Shown here: one piece after another, positions 32,143 through 39,367 of the stretch | Layout: each line of letters starts with the position of its first letter | How positions within the stretch are numbered: the first letter of the stretch is position 1 | Source of the DNA: Peptococcaceae bacterium BRH_c4a | Lineage (GTDB): Bacteria; Bacillota; Desulfotomaculia; Desulfotomaculales; Desulfocucumaceae | Assembly (NCBI GenBank): GCA_000961585.1 | Contig: LADN01000049.1 | Span: 38,697-102,696 of the forward strand | Direction of reading: 5' to 3' | DNA length: 64,000 bases | The notes under the pieces: generated by a model | What the model was told of the DNA's origin: nothing | The model's input: the letters and a program-made list of their open reading frames with translations, nothing else | Databases searched by the model: none | Program-made: the position numbers and the translations under genes

Positions 32143-32557
32143 CCAACTGTTTTTTCTTATTATAACATATAAAAGTACCCTGGTCGCCGCGGTGATCCAG
32201 CATGGTATAGCCGGCGTACATCATGATGTAGCGGTTGTATGTAAAATCCCAGCCGGAGCCGAAGGGGCCGGTGCGGGTGTTGCCGCTGCTGTAGGTCCGG
32301 TTAATCGTTAAGGGGAATCCGTTGGATTGTATTTTCAGGTCGGTTTTGCTTAAGTTCAGCATACCCCCGGCAATGTCGACGCTGGCGGGTTTGCTCGACG
32401 AATCCTTGGGCAGGCCGGTTGAGAGCGAGCTAAAGGGAGACTGCGCAACATTGGACAGTGCTCCGGTCAGGGGGTCAGGGTTGTTTGCGTTTATGTCGTT
32501 GGGGTTAAGGTAGGCGCCGGGAGGCTGGGGCTGCTGCCAGGCGTACGCCTGCGTCAT
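32072..32557 (-). pseudogene. RHS/YD-repeat protein, N-terminal fragment
   Basis: 161 codons. From about residue 60: VDIAGGMLNLSKTDLKIQ, then GFPLTINRTYSSGNTR, TGPFGSGWDFTYNRY, the conserved opening (DUF6531-like) of RHS-repeat toxins/surface proteins. YD repeats and toxin tip are missing; the frame ends inside the RAYT remnant about 70 bp beyond its ATG. A truncation by transposon-related rearrangement. Confidence 0.7.
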
Positions 32558-32559
32558 AT

Positions 32560-32698
32560 TTAGACACTATTGGAAATAGGGCTGTTTTCTCATTTAAAAC
32601 CGGGGCTAAGGTCCCGGCTGTGGTGGGTCTTTTGTCCCGGTTGTTGGAAGCGGCGGGGGAAAATATGGAGATTTATTTAACCATTGCTTTACGTTAGG
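32560..32698 (+). pseudogene. C-terminal fragment of an unidentified protein
   Basis: An open plus-strand frame without a start gives FSFKTGAKVPAVVGLLSRLL then EAAGENMEIYLTIALR and a stop. It reads like a genuine protein end (helix, strand) but the family is not recognised. Adjoins the RHS fragment start; another product of rearrangement. Confidence 0.3.
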
Positions 32699-32722
32699 TC
32701 AAATCTGACCTGTAAGTCCGGT

Positions 32723-32760
32723 CAAAAAAAAGAGACGTATATGCATTCAAATACGTCTCC
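32723..32760 (-). terminator. SRP RNA terminator
   Basis: Minus strand GAGACGTAT, 8-nt loop, ATACGTCTC, then eight T. Confidence 0.85.
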
Positions 32761-32779
32761 CTCTGACAATAAAAATACT

Positions 32780-33048
32780 GGCCGCACACCCACCTTTGAA
32801 TAATAGCTTCCGGGCGTTACCTCTGCAGGCAGCTCGGACCAGGCACCCTTACGGCACCCGCAGTGCATCCCTTAGTGCTGCTTCCGTCAGGACCTGACAC
32901 GGTTCAGGAGTCTCCGTCGCGCAAGACCCGGTCGTCAACACCCCTTACAGGGGCCGGACCCCACAAGCTAAACCCGGGGGTGGTGCTTCAACCCCGCTAT
33001 AGCGGTTTGCGGGTACAGGGCACCGCCAGCTCCCCATCTAGTGCGGCC
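32780..33048 (-). ncRNA. ffs: Signal recognition particle RNA, large bacterial type
   Basis: 269 nt. Minus strand contains the domain IV hallmark GTCAGGTCC ... GGAAGCAGCA. The ends GGCCGCAC and GTGCGGCC pair to close the molecule, and an Alu-like 5' region is present, as in Bacillus/Clostridium 6S-type SRP RNA. Binds Ffh to target nascent membrane proteins. Sits 16 bp after tRNA-Ser in the same direction, with a strong terminator. Confidence 0.92.
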
Positions 33049-33064
33049 AATGCGTTAAAAACAG

Positions 33065-33154
33065 TGGCGGAGAGAGCGAGATTCGAACTCGCGAAACAGT
33101 TTCCCGTTCACACGCTTTCCAGGCGTGCGCCTTCATCCACTCGGCCATCTCTCC
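33065..33154 (-). tRNA. tRNA-Ser (GGA)
   Basis: 90 nt class II tRNA: acceptor GGAGAGA / TCTCTCC, D-arm GGCCGAGTGG, anticodon loop CTGGAAA with GGA at 33118-33120, long variable arm (AACGGGAAACTGTT), T-loop GTTCGAATC, encoded CCA at 33065-33067. Confidence 0.97.
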
Positions 33155-33382
33155 GGGGAATCAAAATATATTTCTATAAAAATTGTGACTAGATCATTAT
33201 ACATATAATTATCGTCAGATGCAAGTGCTTTAACCGCCATTTAGCGCCTCCAAAGGAGCCGAAAGGCCATAAAATTAATGGCAAAAGCCCCGCATATGTC
33301 TTTTTGGCTGCGCCCCGGATATGGTAAACTACTAAGGATCGGGTAATACAGCCCGGGGATTTATCATGAAGGGGGCAGTATT

Positions 33383-34144
33383 GTGCGCAGGGATGAATTC
33401 AATAACCTTAAAAGCTGGTTTTATGGATATGTGAAAAATTTTTACAGTGATAATCCGGAATGCCAGGCAGCGGTGATATTTAAAGAAAAACACACCGAAA
33501 GGGTGTGCCGAAATATATTAAACATAGGGGAACATTTAAAACTGGCGGAGGGGGATCTCAATCTAGCCCAGGCAGTGGCTCTTTTCCACGACATTGGCCG
33601 GTTCAGACAGTACAAGGTCTACGGCACCTTCAATGACCGCCGGTCGGAGAGCCACTCCCTGATTGGGGTGCGGGAACTGGAAGGCACAGGGGTGCTGGAA
33701 GGTCTGGATCCGGAAGAGAGCAACCTGATTAAACTTGCCGTGGGCTACCACAGCAGCTTCGATTTGCCCGAAAACCTTTCCGGCCGCCTCCTTCTTTTTA
33801 CCAGATTGATCCGGGATGCCGACAAATTGGACATACTGGACACCTTCACCGACTATTACTCCCGCACCGACCGCCAGCCCGACACTGTGCTGGAGTCCGG
33901 CCTGCCGGACACTCCAGGGTACTCCCGGGTACTGGCCCAAAACCTTCTGCGACGGGAAAGGTGCAGCTACCATGAGGTAAAAAACTTCAACGACAGGAAG
34001 CTTTTGCTGCTCTCCTGGGTCTACGACATAAACTTTCGGTACACCCTTTCAGAAATCCGCAAAAAAGGCTATATTGAAAAGATTATAGGCTGGCTGCCCG
34101 ATACCGAAGATATACGGGCCATTAAAAGCTGTCTGCTGGAATAG
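33383..34144 (+). CDS. HD domain phosphohydrolase
   Basis: 253 aa. HD signature: HTERVCRNIL (first His), LFHDIGRFRQY (HD pair, about residue 68), HSLIGV, GYHSSFDLPEN, and RDADKLDILDTF. A metal-dependent phosphohydrolase of unknown substrate (nucleotide or signalling molecule). GTG start with AAGGGGG upstream. Immediately followed by intergenic repeat copy C. Confidence 0.85.
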   Translation: MRRDEFNNLKSWFYGYVKNFYSDNPECQAAVIFKEKHTERVCRNILNIGEHLKLAEGDLNLAQAVALFHDIGRFRQYKVYGTFNDRRSESHSLIGVRELEGTGVLEGLDPEESNLIKLAVGYHSSFDLPENLSGRLLLFTRLIRDADKLDILDTFTDYYSRTDRQPDTVLESGLPDTPGYSRVLAQNLLRRERCSYHEVKNFNDRKLLLLSWVYDINFRYTLSEIRKKGYIEKIIGWLPDTEDIRAIKSCLLE

Positions 34145-34395
34145 TCGTCAGCCGTAGGACTTCAGACGTCGTAATAGTTTCATTTTACCTCCGGGCAAAA
34201 GATTTTAAGACCTACGACTGAAGACTGATACAGCCAGTTCAGCCGGAGGATAAGCAGATCGGACTAAAAACCCCTCCACCGGCCACAAAGCGACCCCGGA
34301 GCGACCCCAGAAAAACTCTGGGCTACATAAAAATGCTTTAGCGGTTTAGCGCTTTAATGTTTTAATATGGCACATGCTTTCCTTAACAGTAAAAA
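34145..34395. repeat. Long intergenic repeat, copy C (half element)
   Basis: Reverse complement of the left part of copy A: heptamer foldback with TAGTCGTCAGCCGTAGGACT and AGACCTACGACTGAAGACTG around the shared TAGTTTCATTTTACC centre. Then CAGTTCAGCCGGAGGATAAG, GAGCGACCCCAGAAAAACTC and TTTAATGTTTTAATATGGCA. Gap 34145-34494 holds no gene. Confidence 0.75.
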
Positions 34396-34494
34396 AAATT
34401 TTAAATTTTTCCGGGCAAAAGAAGGTTATTTTAGGGTAAAGCATTGAATATATTTGGTAATTTAGGTACCATAAGCTTAGAAGGAGGCGGTAGT

Positions 34495-34644
34495 ATGAAA
34501 AAAACTCATGGTCGTTATCGCCGCATGATAGACACCTACGTTTCTAAAGTCAAACCGGCTCCCGAAAATACCCGGCCCAGCAAAACAAATAAATCAGGTC
34601 ACTCAGCTAACTGCCCAAAATCCGCCAGCGCTACTGCCGTATAG
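34495..34644 (+). CDS. 49-aa small protein, paralogue of the one at 35382
   Basis: ATG behind AAGGAGGCGG. Basic peptide with core RRMIDTYVSKVKPAPENTRP followed by SK and a Ser/Asn-rich tail. The core is repeated almost exactly in the 48-aa product at 35382 (RRFIDTFVAKVRPAPESTRP). No hydrophobic segment or signal peptide. Six bp upstream of the DUF6338 membrane protein gene, so probably co-translated with it. Function unknown. Confidence 0.75.
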   Translation: MKKTHGRYRRMIDTYVSKVKPAPENTRPSKTNKSGHSANCPKSASATAV

Positions 34645-34650
34645 AGATCT

Positions 34651-35313
34651 ATGAATAATTTTTTAAAACCTGATTTTTTGTATCTTGTTTTGCTATTGGT
34701 AATGCCCGGACTTTTAAGCCAAACAATCTTTAATTCTTTAGTCGCCAGGGGTAAGGATAAACAGGTAGATATTTATCAGAGTATATTTCACTCGATAATA
34801 ATCTACGTTATCCTTTACCCCTTAATTGTTCTCGCCTTTGGAGTCGAGATTATTAATACCCAAAGCATTATTTCTTTGACCACAGGCTCAAAATATGCCC
34901 CCATTCTTTCGATTATAATAGTTGGGACAGTAAGTATTTGTTGGGGTTGGGTTTATTCTAAGTTTTACAGGAGTAATATCCTGAAAAGAACCCTTGGAAG
35001 ATTTGGTGAGGCATATGAACCTCCAAACCTATATGCTGAAATGATTGTAGAAAAATATCAGAGCAATGAGCACCTTGGCAGCTCCTTTTGGATTGTTGTA
35101 AAAAACGGAGATACCGGGTTCATTGAAGGACGGGTCGAAAAAGTTGCTGTTGAAAGCAAACCCCGTGAGATCTATATAACAAGCGTTGTCTATCTCGACA
35201 GCGAACGCGAACCTATTCGGTCACTCCCGAACAATACTGGAATAATACTGAAACTTGATGATTTTGATGTTGTGGAAATAACAGAAATAAAACAGGAGGA
35301 ACAATTGGGCTAA
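34651..35313 (+). CDS. DUF6338-like membrane protein
   Basis: 220 aa. Three hydrophobic segments in the first 110 residues (FLYLVLLLVMPGLLSQTIF, SIIIYVILYPLIVLAFGV, YAPILSIIIVGTVSICWGWV), then a soluble beta-rich domain (WIVVKNGDTGFIEGRVEKVA, PREIYITSVVYLDSE). Topology and N-terminal PGLL motif fit the DUF6338 family, function unknown. Bracketed by two paralogous small basic proteins, a three-gene cassette with composition lower in GC than the flanks. Confidence 0.7.
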   Translation: MNNFLKPDFLYLVLLLVMPGLLSQTIFNSLVARGKDKQVDIYQSIFHSIIIYVILYPLIVLAFGVEIINTQSIISLTTGSKYAPILSIIIVGTVSICWGWVYSKFYRSNILKRTLGRFGEAYEPPNLYAEMIVEKYQSNEHLGSSFWIVVKNGDTGFIEGRVEKVAVESKPREIYITSVVYLDSEREPIRSLPNNTGIILKLDDFDVVEITEIKQEEQLG

Positions 35314-35381
35314 AACAAAGATTAATATTATTAAAACCATTTTCCATGGACATACTACCCTAAGGGGTGGAGTTGTTATCC

Positions 35382-35528
35382 ATGGGAGAAAAAAATGATA
35401 AAAAACAAGTTAAAACAAATCGCAGGTTCATCGACACCTTTGTCGCAAAGGTAAGGCCTGCACCAGAATCAACAAGACCCAGCAAGCAAGTTAAACAAAA
35501 GAAAAACGACTCCAAGGAAGGCAGTTAA
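35382..35528 (+). CDS. 48-aa small protein, paralogue of the one at 34495
   Basis: ATG behind AAGGGGTGGAG. Lys-rich, core RRFIDTFVAKVRPAPESTRP then SKQ. Identical in 15 of the 20 core positions to the 34495 product, with divergent ends, which shows selection on the core rather than recent copying. The stop codon lies inside a perfect-palindrome terminator. Confidence 0.72.
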   Translation: MGEKNDKKQVKTNRRFIDTFVAKVRPAPESTRPSKQVKQKKNDSKEGS

Positions 35529-35542
35529 CTGCCTTCCTATCT
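35516..35542. terminator. Bidirectional palindromic terminator
   Basis: GGAAGGCAGTT / AACTGCCTTCC perfect palindrome followed by TATCTTT; covers the ends of the 35382 gene and the convergent dehydrogenase gene. Confidence 0.7.
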
Positions 35543-36412
35543 TTCATACAGCTTGAACAGCGCCTGTGTGCCGCTGTTTTCCTCCCCTTCCGCAGCCAGC
35601 CTCTCATACATGGATTTGGCCAGCTCCAGCCCGGGCGCCGTCAGCCCCATTTCACCGGCAGCCTGCAGAGCGATTTTCATATCTTTAATAAAATGTTTTA
35701 CATAAAAGCCCGGATCAAAATTGTCGGCAAGCATCCTGGGGGCCAGATTGCTCAGCGACCAGCTTCCGGCCGCCCCGGTCTCAATGCTTTTCAAAACGCC
35801 GGAGGGGTCCAGCCCTGCTTTCCTGGCATAGGCCATAGCTTCACAAACGCCTAACATGCCGGAGGCAATGGCAATCTGGTTGCACATTTTGGTATGCTGG
35901 CCGGCCCCGGCCTTCCCCTGAAGTATAATATTCTTACCCATCAACTCCAGTATTGGCAGCACCACCTCAAAGTCCTCCCTGTCCCCGCCCGCCATGATGG
36001 CCAGCCTGGCCTCCCGGGCTCCCACATCTCCACCCGAAACCGGGGCATCCAGAGCATGCAGTCCCCTTGCCCCGGCCTCAACGTATATCCTTCGGGCAAG
36101 GGCCGGAGTGGATGTGGTCATGTCGATGAGATAGGTTCCGGGCCTGGCGCTGTTGATTATTCCTCCCGGCCCCAGGTATACCTCCTCAACATCCCGGGGG
36201 TATCCCACCATGGTTATGATAATATTGCACCTGGCCGCCAGTCCTGCCGCCGTGTCTTCCCGTAACGCCCCCAGCCTCACCAGTTCTTCGGTTTTGGACG
36301 GGGTACGGTTGTAAACAATGACGGTGTGACCTGCCCTGATCAAATGGGAGGCCATGCTTTGACCCATCACCCCGGTGCCGATGAAGCCTATGACAGTGCT
36401 ATTCTTATCCAT
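35537..36412 (-). CDS. 3-hydroxyisobutyrate dehydrogenase / tartronate semialdehyde reductase family
   Basis: 291 aa beta-hydroxyacid dehydrogenase. Rossmann GFIGTGVMGQSMASHL at the N-terminus, substrate motif DAPVSGGDVGAREARL around residue 120, catalytic lysine in GQHTKMCNQI around 170. NAD(P)-dependent oxidation or reduction of a 3-hydroxy acid or glyoxylate/succinate semialdehyde-type substrate; exact one not decidable. No metabolic neighbours here. Confidence 0.88.
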   Translation of the reverse strand: MDKNSTVIGFIGTGVMGQSMASHLIRAGHTVIVYNRTPSKTEELVRLGALREDTAAGLAARCNIIITMVGYPRDVEEVYLGPGGIINSARPGTYLIDMTTSTPALARRIYVEAGARGLHALDAPVSGGDVGAREARLAIMAGGDREDFEVVLPILELMGKNIILQGKAGAGQHTKMCNQIAIASGMLGVCEAMAYARKAGLDPSGVLKSIETGAAGSWSLSNLAPRMLADNFDPGFYVKHFIKDMKIALQAAGEMGLTAPGLELAKSMYERLAAEGEENSGTQALFKLYER

Positions 36413-36449
36413 ATTCTGTTCCTCCCTGAACTGAATACTTAATAAAAAA

Positions 36450-36645
36450 GCTGGCTTTAGTCACCAGCGAGTGCATCATGCACAGAAAGAGTATATATGT
36501 ACTTGGAGATGTCCATACAAACACTATTGAAAACTTCTGGAGCCAATTTAAACGTAGTCTGGACGGAACACACAACGCAGTTAGTGCTAAAAATACCTAC
36601 AGCGTTACCTTGACGAATTCATGTTACGTTACAACATTATTTATT
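36450..36645 (+). pseudogene. IS1595-family (ISXO2-like) transposase relic
   Basis: Three frames carry consecutive pieces of the C-terminal DDE domain: HQRVHHAQKEYI, then GDVHTNTIENFWSQFKRSLD, then LQRYLDEFMLRYN. At least two frameshifts separate them and the catalytic N-terminal part is gone. The relic abuts the 3' end of toxN and may mark how that locus arrived. Confidence 0.75.
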
Positions 36646-37197
36646 TTGATATTCCAGATTCAATTCGTTTTGCATTTCATATTCTCTGCATTTCAATTCA
36701 AGTAATTTAAAATCAACTGTGTCATTTAAATATGGAGCATTACTTATATTTTTTGTTTTTTGTTTATAAATAACCTCGGCGTGTTTTTTCTGTAATATAT
36801 TTGAATTTTTTCTAATATATCTAATTTGATTTTCAATAATACTTTTATACTTTTTATCTTCTATACTATCTACATCTAATAAACTATATTCATTATCTGG
36901 TACTGGAATCATACTGGAAAACTTTAATTTACCAAAAAAATTTAGATTATTTCCACGTTTTACTACAATTCTATGTATAGGAACAACACTCTTTCTTATT
37001 GTTCTTACCCCATCTTTATAAATATAATCAGTTGGTTTAGGTGAACTTAAAGGAACAAAATAATTAAAACCACTAATTGTTAAAACTACTCCTACATATT
37101 TTCTAGTTCTATTATCTTCTTCATTTTTTAAAACTTTCGCATCTGCTGCATCTCTTAGATAATCAACATAAGTAGTATTTACAATACATATCTTCAT
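36637..37197 (-). CDS. toxN: ToxN/AbiQ-type endoribonuclease toxin of a type III toxin-antitoxin system
   Basis: 186 aa. Family signatures: N-terminal VNTTYVDYLRD, KNEEDNRTRKYVGVVLTI (residues 24-41), NYFVPLSSPKPTDYI (45-59) and the HRIVVKRG/NLNFFGKLKFSSMIPVP region. ToxN cleaves RNA and is inhibited by binding its small repeat RNA; many systems abort phage infection. RBS AGGAG 6 nt before ATG. Directly downstream of a promoter, two 38-nt repeats and a terminator, the standard type III layout. Strongly AT-rich, unlike adjacent core genes: horizontally acquired. Confidence 0.92.
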   Translation of the reverse strand: MKICIVNTTYVDYLRDAADAKVLKNEEDNRTRKYVGVVLTISGFNYFVPLSSPKPTDYIYKDGVRTIRKSVVPIHRIVVKRGNNLNFFGKLKFSSMIPVPDNEYSLLDVDSIEDKKYKSIIENQIRYIRKNSNILQKKHAEVIYKQKTKNISNAPYLNDTVDFKLLELKCREYEMQNELNLEYQNK

Positions 37198-37218
37198 TCC
37201 CTTGCTCCTATATTAATG

Positions 37219-37246
37219 GAAAAAGCGGTTTTTAACCGCTTTTTCC
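37219..37246 (-). terminator. Leaky terminator between toxI and toxN
   Basis: AAAAAGCGGTT, 3-nt loop, AACCGCTTTTT. In type III loci such a hairpin limits read-through into the toxin gene, setting the RNA:toxin ratio. Confidence 0.9.
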
Positions 37247-37318
37247 TAGTTCACTTATCGGTAGAACCTCACCTGAATTTTTCCTCGTTCACTTATCGGT
37301 AGAACCTCACCTGAATTT
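37243..37318 (-). repeat. Two 38-bp tandem direct repeats (antitoxin units)
   Basis: Units 37243-37280 and 37281-37318 differ at one base (A/C). No spacer lies between them, so this is not a CRISPR array. Confidence 0.95.
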
Positions 37319-37352
37319 ACTACATATATAAATATAAATACTTTTACAGTAA

Positions 37353-37381
37353 AGTATAGTTCACCCATAAAAAAATGTCAA
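37353..37381 (-). promoter_or_regulatory. toxIN promoter
   Basis: Minus strand TTGACA (37376-37381), 17-bp spacer, TATACT (37353-37358): near-consensus SigA promoter. The first repeat begins about 30 nt below the predicted start. Confidence 0.88.
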
Positions 37382-37457
37382 GATAAAATCTAAAATTAAC
37401 AATACGTCTAAATTACGTGTTGTGAGGGGATAATTGCCAAATCTTATTATTTGCTGT

Positions 37458-38093
37458 TTACAAGGCTATCAGGGCGGCCAGATGGGCCACAGTGGTTTCC
37501 CTGAGAGACCCGTTTTCATAAAGGGGCACAACGCCGGGATCATCCTTCAATCCGGGGTATATTCCAAAATCAGGCTTCTCCCCTATGATATAAAGAAAGC
37601 GTAAGGTGTATCCCCGCACCACAGGGTCTGGGTCGCCCAGAAAGACCATCAGCCGGGGGGCCTCTTCCCTCACCAGGCCGGGCCTGGCCTGGGCAATTCT
37701 GCCGGCCGCCCACGCCACTCCCCTGCGCAGCATTTGCTCATCTACAAAGGAGATAATGATGGAGGCAAATTCCCCGAACATATCCGGCAGCCGGTATATT
37801 ATTTCCCCCAGGCAATGGGGGGAGCTCCAGCCAATACCCCCGGACTCTTCGTTAATGGTCCAAAGTAGATTGCGGATAATATTCCGGACGGCCTCCGGTT
37901 CTTCCCCGGCCAGCCTTTGAGCCACCAGCCCCATGGCCTCAACGGCCCTCCAGCGGACCAGATCCTCGGGGTGGTACAAAAGCCTGTTAAGGTATCTCAG
38001 CGACCCCTTCCTGAGGGCCACCAAATCTGCCAGGAGGTTTGTTTTTCCTTCTTTAAGGAGGGTTAGAAATTGTTCTTTTGAGTAGCCGGACAA
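37458..38093 (-). CDS. HEAT-like repeat protein, DVU0298 family
   Basis: 211 aa. Helical repeats with HPEDLVRWRAVEAMGLVAQ (about residue 41), INEESGGIGWSSPHCLGEII (about 80), and DPDPVVRGYTLRFLYIIG (about 155). The GWSSPHCLGE segment typifies the DVU0298 family, found in anaerobes such as sulfate reducers; function unknown, probably protein-protein binding. Confidence 0.75.
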   Translation of the reverse strand: MSGYSKEQFLTLLKEGKTNLLADLVALRKGSLRYLNRLLYHPEDLVRWRAVEAMGLVAQRLAGEEPEAVRNIIRNLLWTINEESGGIGWSSPHCLGEIIYRLPDMFGEFASIIISFVDEQMLRRGVAWAAGRIAQARPGLVREEAPRLMVFLGDPDPVVRGYTLRFLYIIGEKPDFGIYPGLKDDPGVVPLYENGSLRETTVAHLAALIAL

Positions 38094-38129
38094 CCAAACC
38101 CCTCCCTAAAATAGAAGTTAGAGGCAGGA

Positions 38130-38291
38130 GGTTGGAGGTTGGAGGTTGGAGGTTGGAGGTTGGAATCTTGCGGAAATTAGAATGCTTATTGCTTAATTAC
38201 CTATAACCTATAACCTCTAACCTCTAAAAGTTCCTTACCCCTTCGCACACTCCGGCAAAGCTTATTTAACTTATAGCTTATAGCTTATAGC
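38130..38291. repeat. Heptamer tandem-repeat tract
   Basis: Three separate 7-bp runs: GGTTGGA five times (38130-38164), CCTATAA/CCTCTAA four times (38200-38227) and TTATAGC three times (38271-38291). The first two are partly complementary in type (GGTT/AACC), giving a foldback. No coding signal in 38094-38335. Confidence 0.85.
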
Positions 38292-38335
38292 TATTTTCTA
38301 ATCATGGCTGAGAGCCGCCGGCTGATTGCCGACAG

Positions 38336-38548
38336 CTATTTTAGCAACTTCCTGACCGCCTTGATGTGCCTGCACTGAAAACCGGAATCCCGGCAGGACC
38401 GGAATCTGAAGGTACAGCAGTTACACCTGTCCGTGGTGGTTTCAAGTTCAAACCTGCAGTCGTAGTCGGTCACCAGGGCCTCTTTCTCTGATACGAAATA
38501 GACAACCAGATCGTCAACCATGTAAGGTTCATTCACCTTTATCTGCAT
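38336..38548 (-). CDS. Small stand-alone SWIM zinc-finger-like protein
   Basis: 70 aa. The C-terminal half has CNCCTFRFRSCRDSGFQCRH, a CxC...CxH arrangement of the SWIM zinc finger; the N-terminal half is a short beta segment (YMVDDLVVYFVSEKEA). SWIM domains usually sit in larger helicase or Zn-binding proteins, so a solo copy is uncommon. Probably binds DNA or protein; no operon partner. Confidence 0.65.
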   Translation of the reverse strand: MQIKVNEPYMVDDLVVYFVSEKEALVTDYDCRFELETTTDRCNCCTFRFRSCRDSGFQCRHIKAVRKLLK

Positions 38549-38639
38549 ATCCGGATCACTTTCCGCCGTATGCGGGCGTTTAATTTATTATGCTTTTTAT
38601 TGTACAACAATGCCGGGAAAAGGTCAAAAAAACCACCGG

Positions 38640-39353
38640 TCAAAGCCGGTCAACGGCCTTCAGAATACCCTGCATTATAAGGGCTGGAGTGGGCGGGCAG
38701 CCCGGCACCGACACATCCACCGGAAGATGCTTTGCCACCCCGCCCCCGGAGGCGTAGGCCCCCCGAAAGACACCGCCTCCGCAGGCGCATGCTCCCACAG
38801 CCACCACCAGAGCCGGTCGGGGACATGCCTCATAGGTTTTCTGCAGGGCGATCTCCATATTCCTGGATACCACGCCGGTAATCAGCAGCATGTCGGCGTG
38901 GCGGGGCGAGGCCACAAAATCAAAACCGTACTGCTGAATATCATAATGCGGCCCGGTCAGAGAATTTATTTCAAAATCGCAGCCATTGCACGCCCCGGCG
39001 TCCACATAACGTATATGCAGGGATTTTCTGCACACCTTTTTTAACCTCCGGATGAGGTCATTTTCCTTTTGTGTCTCAGTTTGTGTCTCAGTGGCGATAA
39101 CAGGAACCTGTATTTCGGAAACGGCCTTCCCGGGACACGCCTCCCGGCAGCAATGGCAGTATATACAGGCCCCGGGATCCACAGTCTCACCGGTCATGGC
39201 CCCGGTGGGACAAGCCTCCTGACATCTGCGGCACCCAGGAGGGCAGGCGCCGGCATCGACCACGGGCAGCCCTCTGCCCGGGCCTTCCCCCCAGGTTCCA
39301 GGCCCTTCGGTCACAATTCCGCACTTTAATATACCTTTTAATGTCTTAAGCAA
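38640..39353 (-). CDS. Hydrogenase-4-type small subunit fused to a 2x[4Fe-4S] ferredoxin domain
   Basis: 237 aa. Residues 35-80 carry eight ferredoxin cysteines (CPPGCRRCQEACP, CIYCHCCREACPG). From about 108 a NuoB/HycG-like domain: DAGACNGCDFEINSL, VAVGACACGGG and VPGCPPTPALI (proximal [4Fe-4S] ligands). Joins the roles of HyfH and HyfI in one protein. Passes electrons between a soluble donor or acceptor and the NiFe site. Last gene of the six-gene hyf-like run. Confidence 0.87.
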   Translation of the reverse strand: MLKTLKGILKCGIVTEGPGTWGEGPGRGLPVVDAGACPPGCRRCQEACPTGAMTGETVDPGACIYCHCCREACPGKAVSEIQVPVIATETQTETQKENDLIRRLKKVCRKSLHIRYVDAGACNGCDFEINSLTGPHYDIQQYGFDFVASPRHADMLLITGVVSRNMEIALQKTYEACPRPALVVAVGACACGGGVFRGAYASGGGVAKHLPVDVSVPGCPPTPALIMQGILKAVDRL

Positions 39354-39367
39354 TTTATCACCCCCGA

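Larger units (their letters stand above)
37219..37346 (-). ncRNA. toxI: ToxI antitoxin RNA precursor
   Basis: Transcript predicted from about 37346 to the terminator hairpin at 37219-37246. It contains two 38-nt direct repeats (37281-37318 and 37243-37280; one mismatch) including AGGTGAGGTTCTACCGATAA. In known systems each repeat folds into a pseudoknot that ToxN excises and binds as a ring. Two full repeats is near the low end for the class. Confidence 0.9.

Noticed and set aside
37243..37318. Short CRISPR array
   Set aside because: The two 38-nt units are directly adjacent with no spacer, and a ToxN gene follows; this is a type III antitoxin.
38130..38291. CRISPR or VNTR coding for a repeat protein
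   Set aside because: Seven-bp units without spacers, stops in all frames, no RBS.
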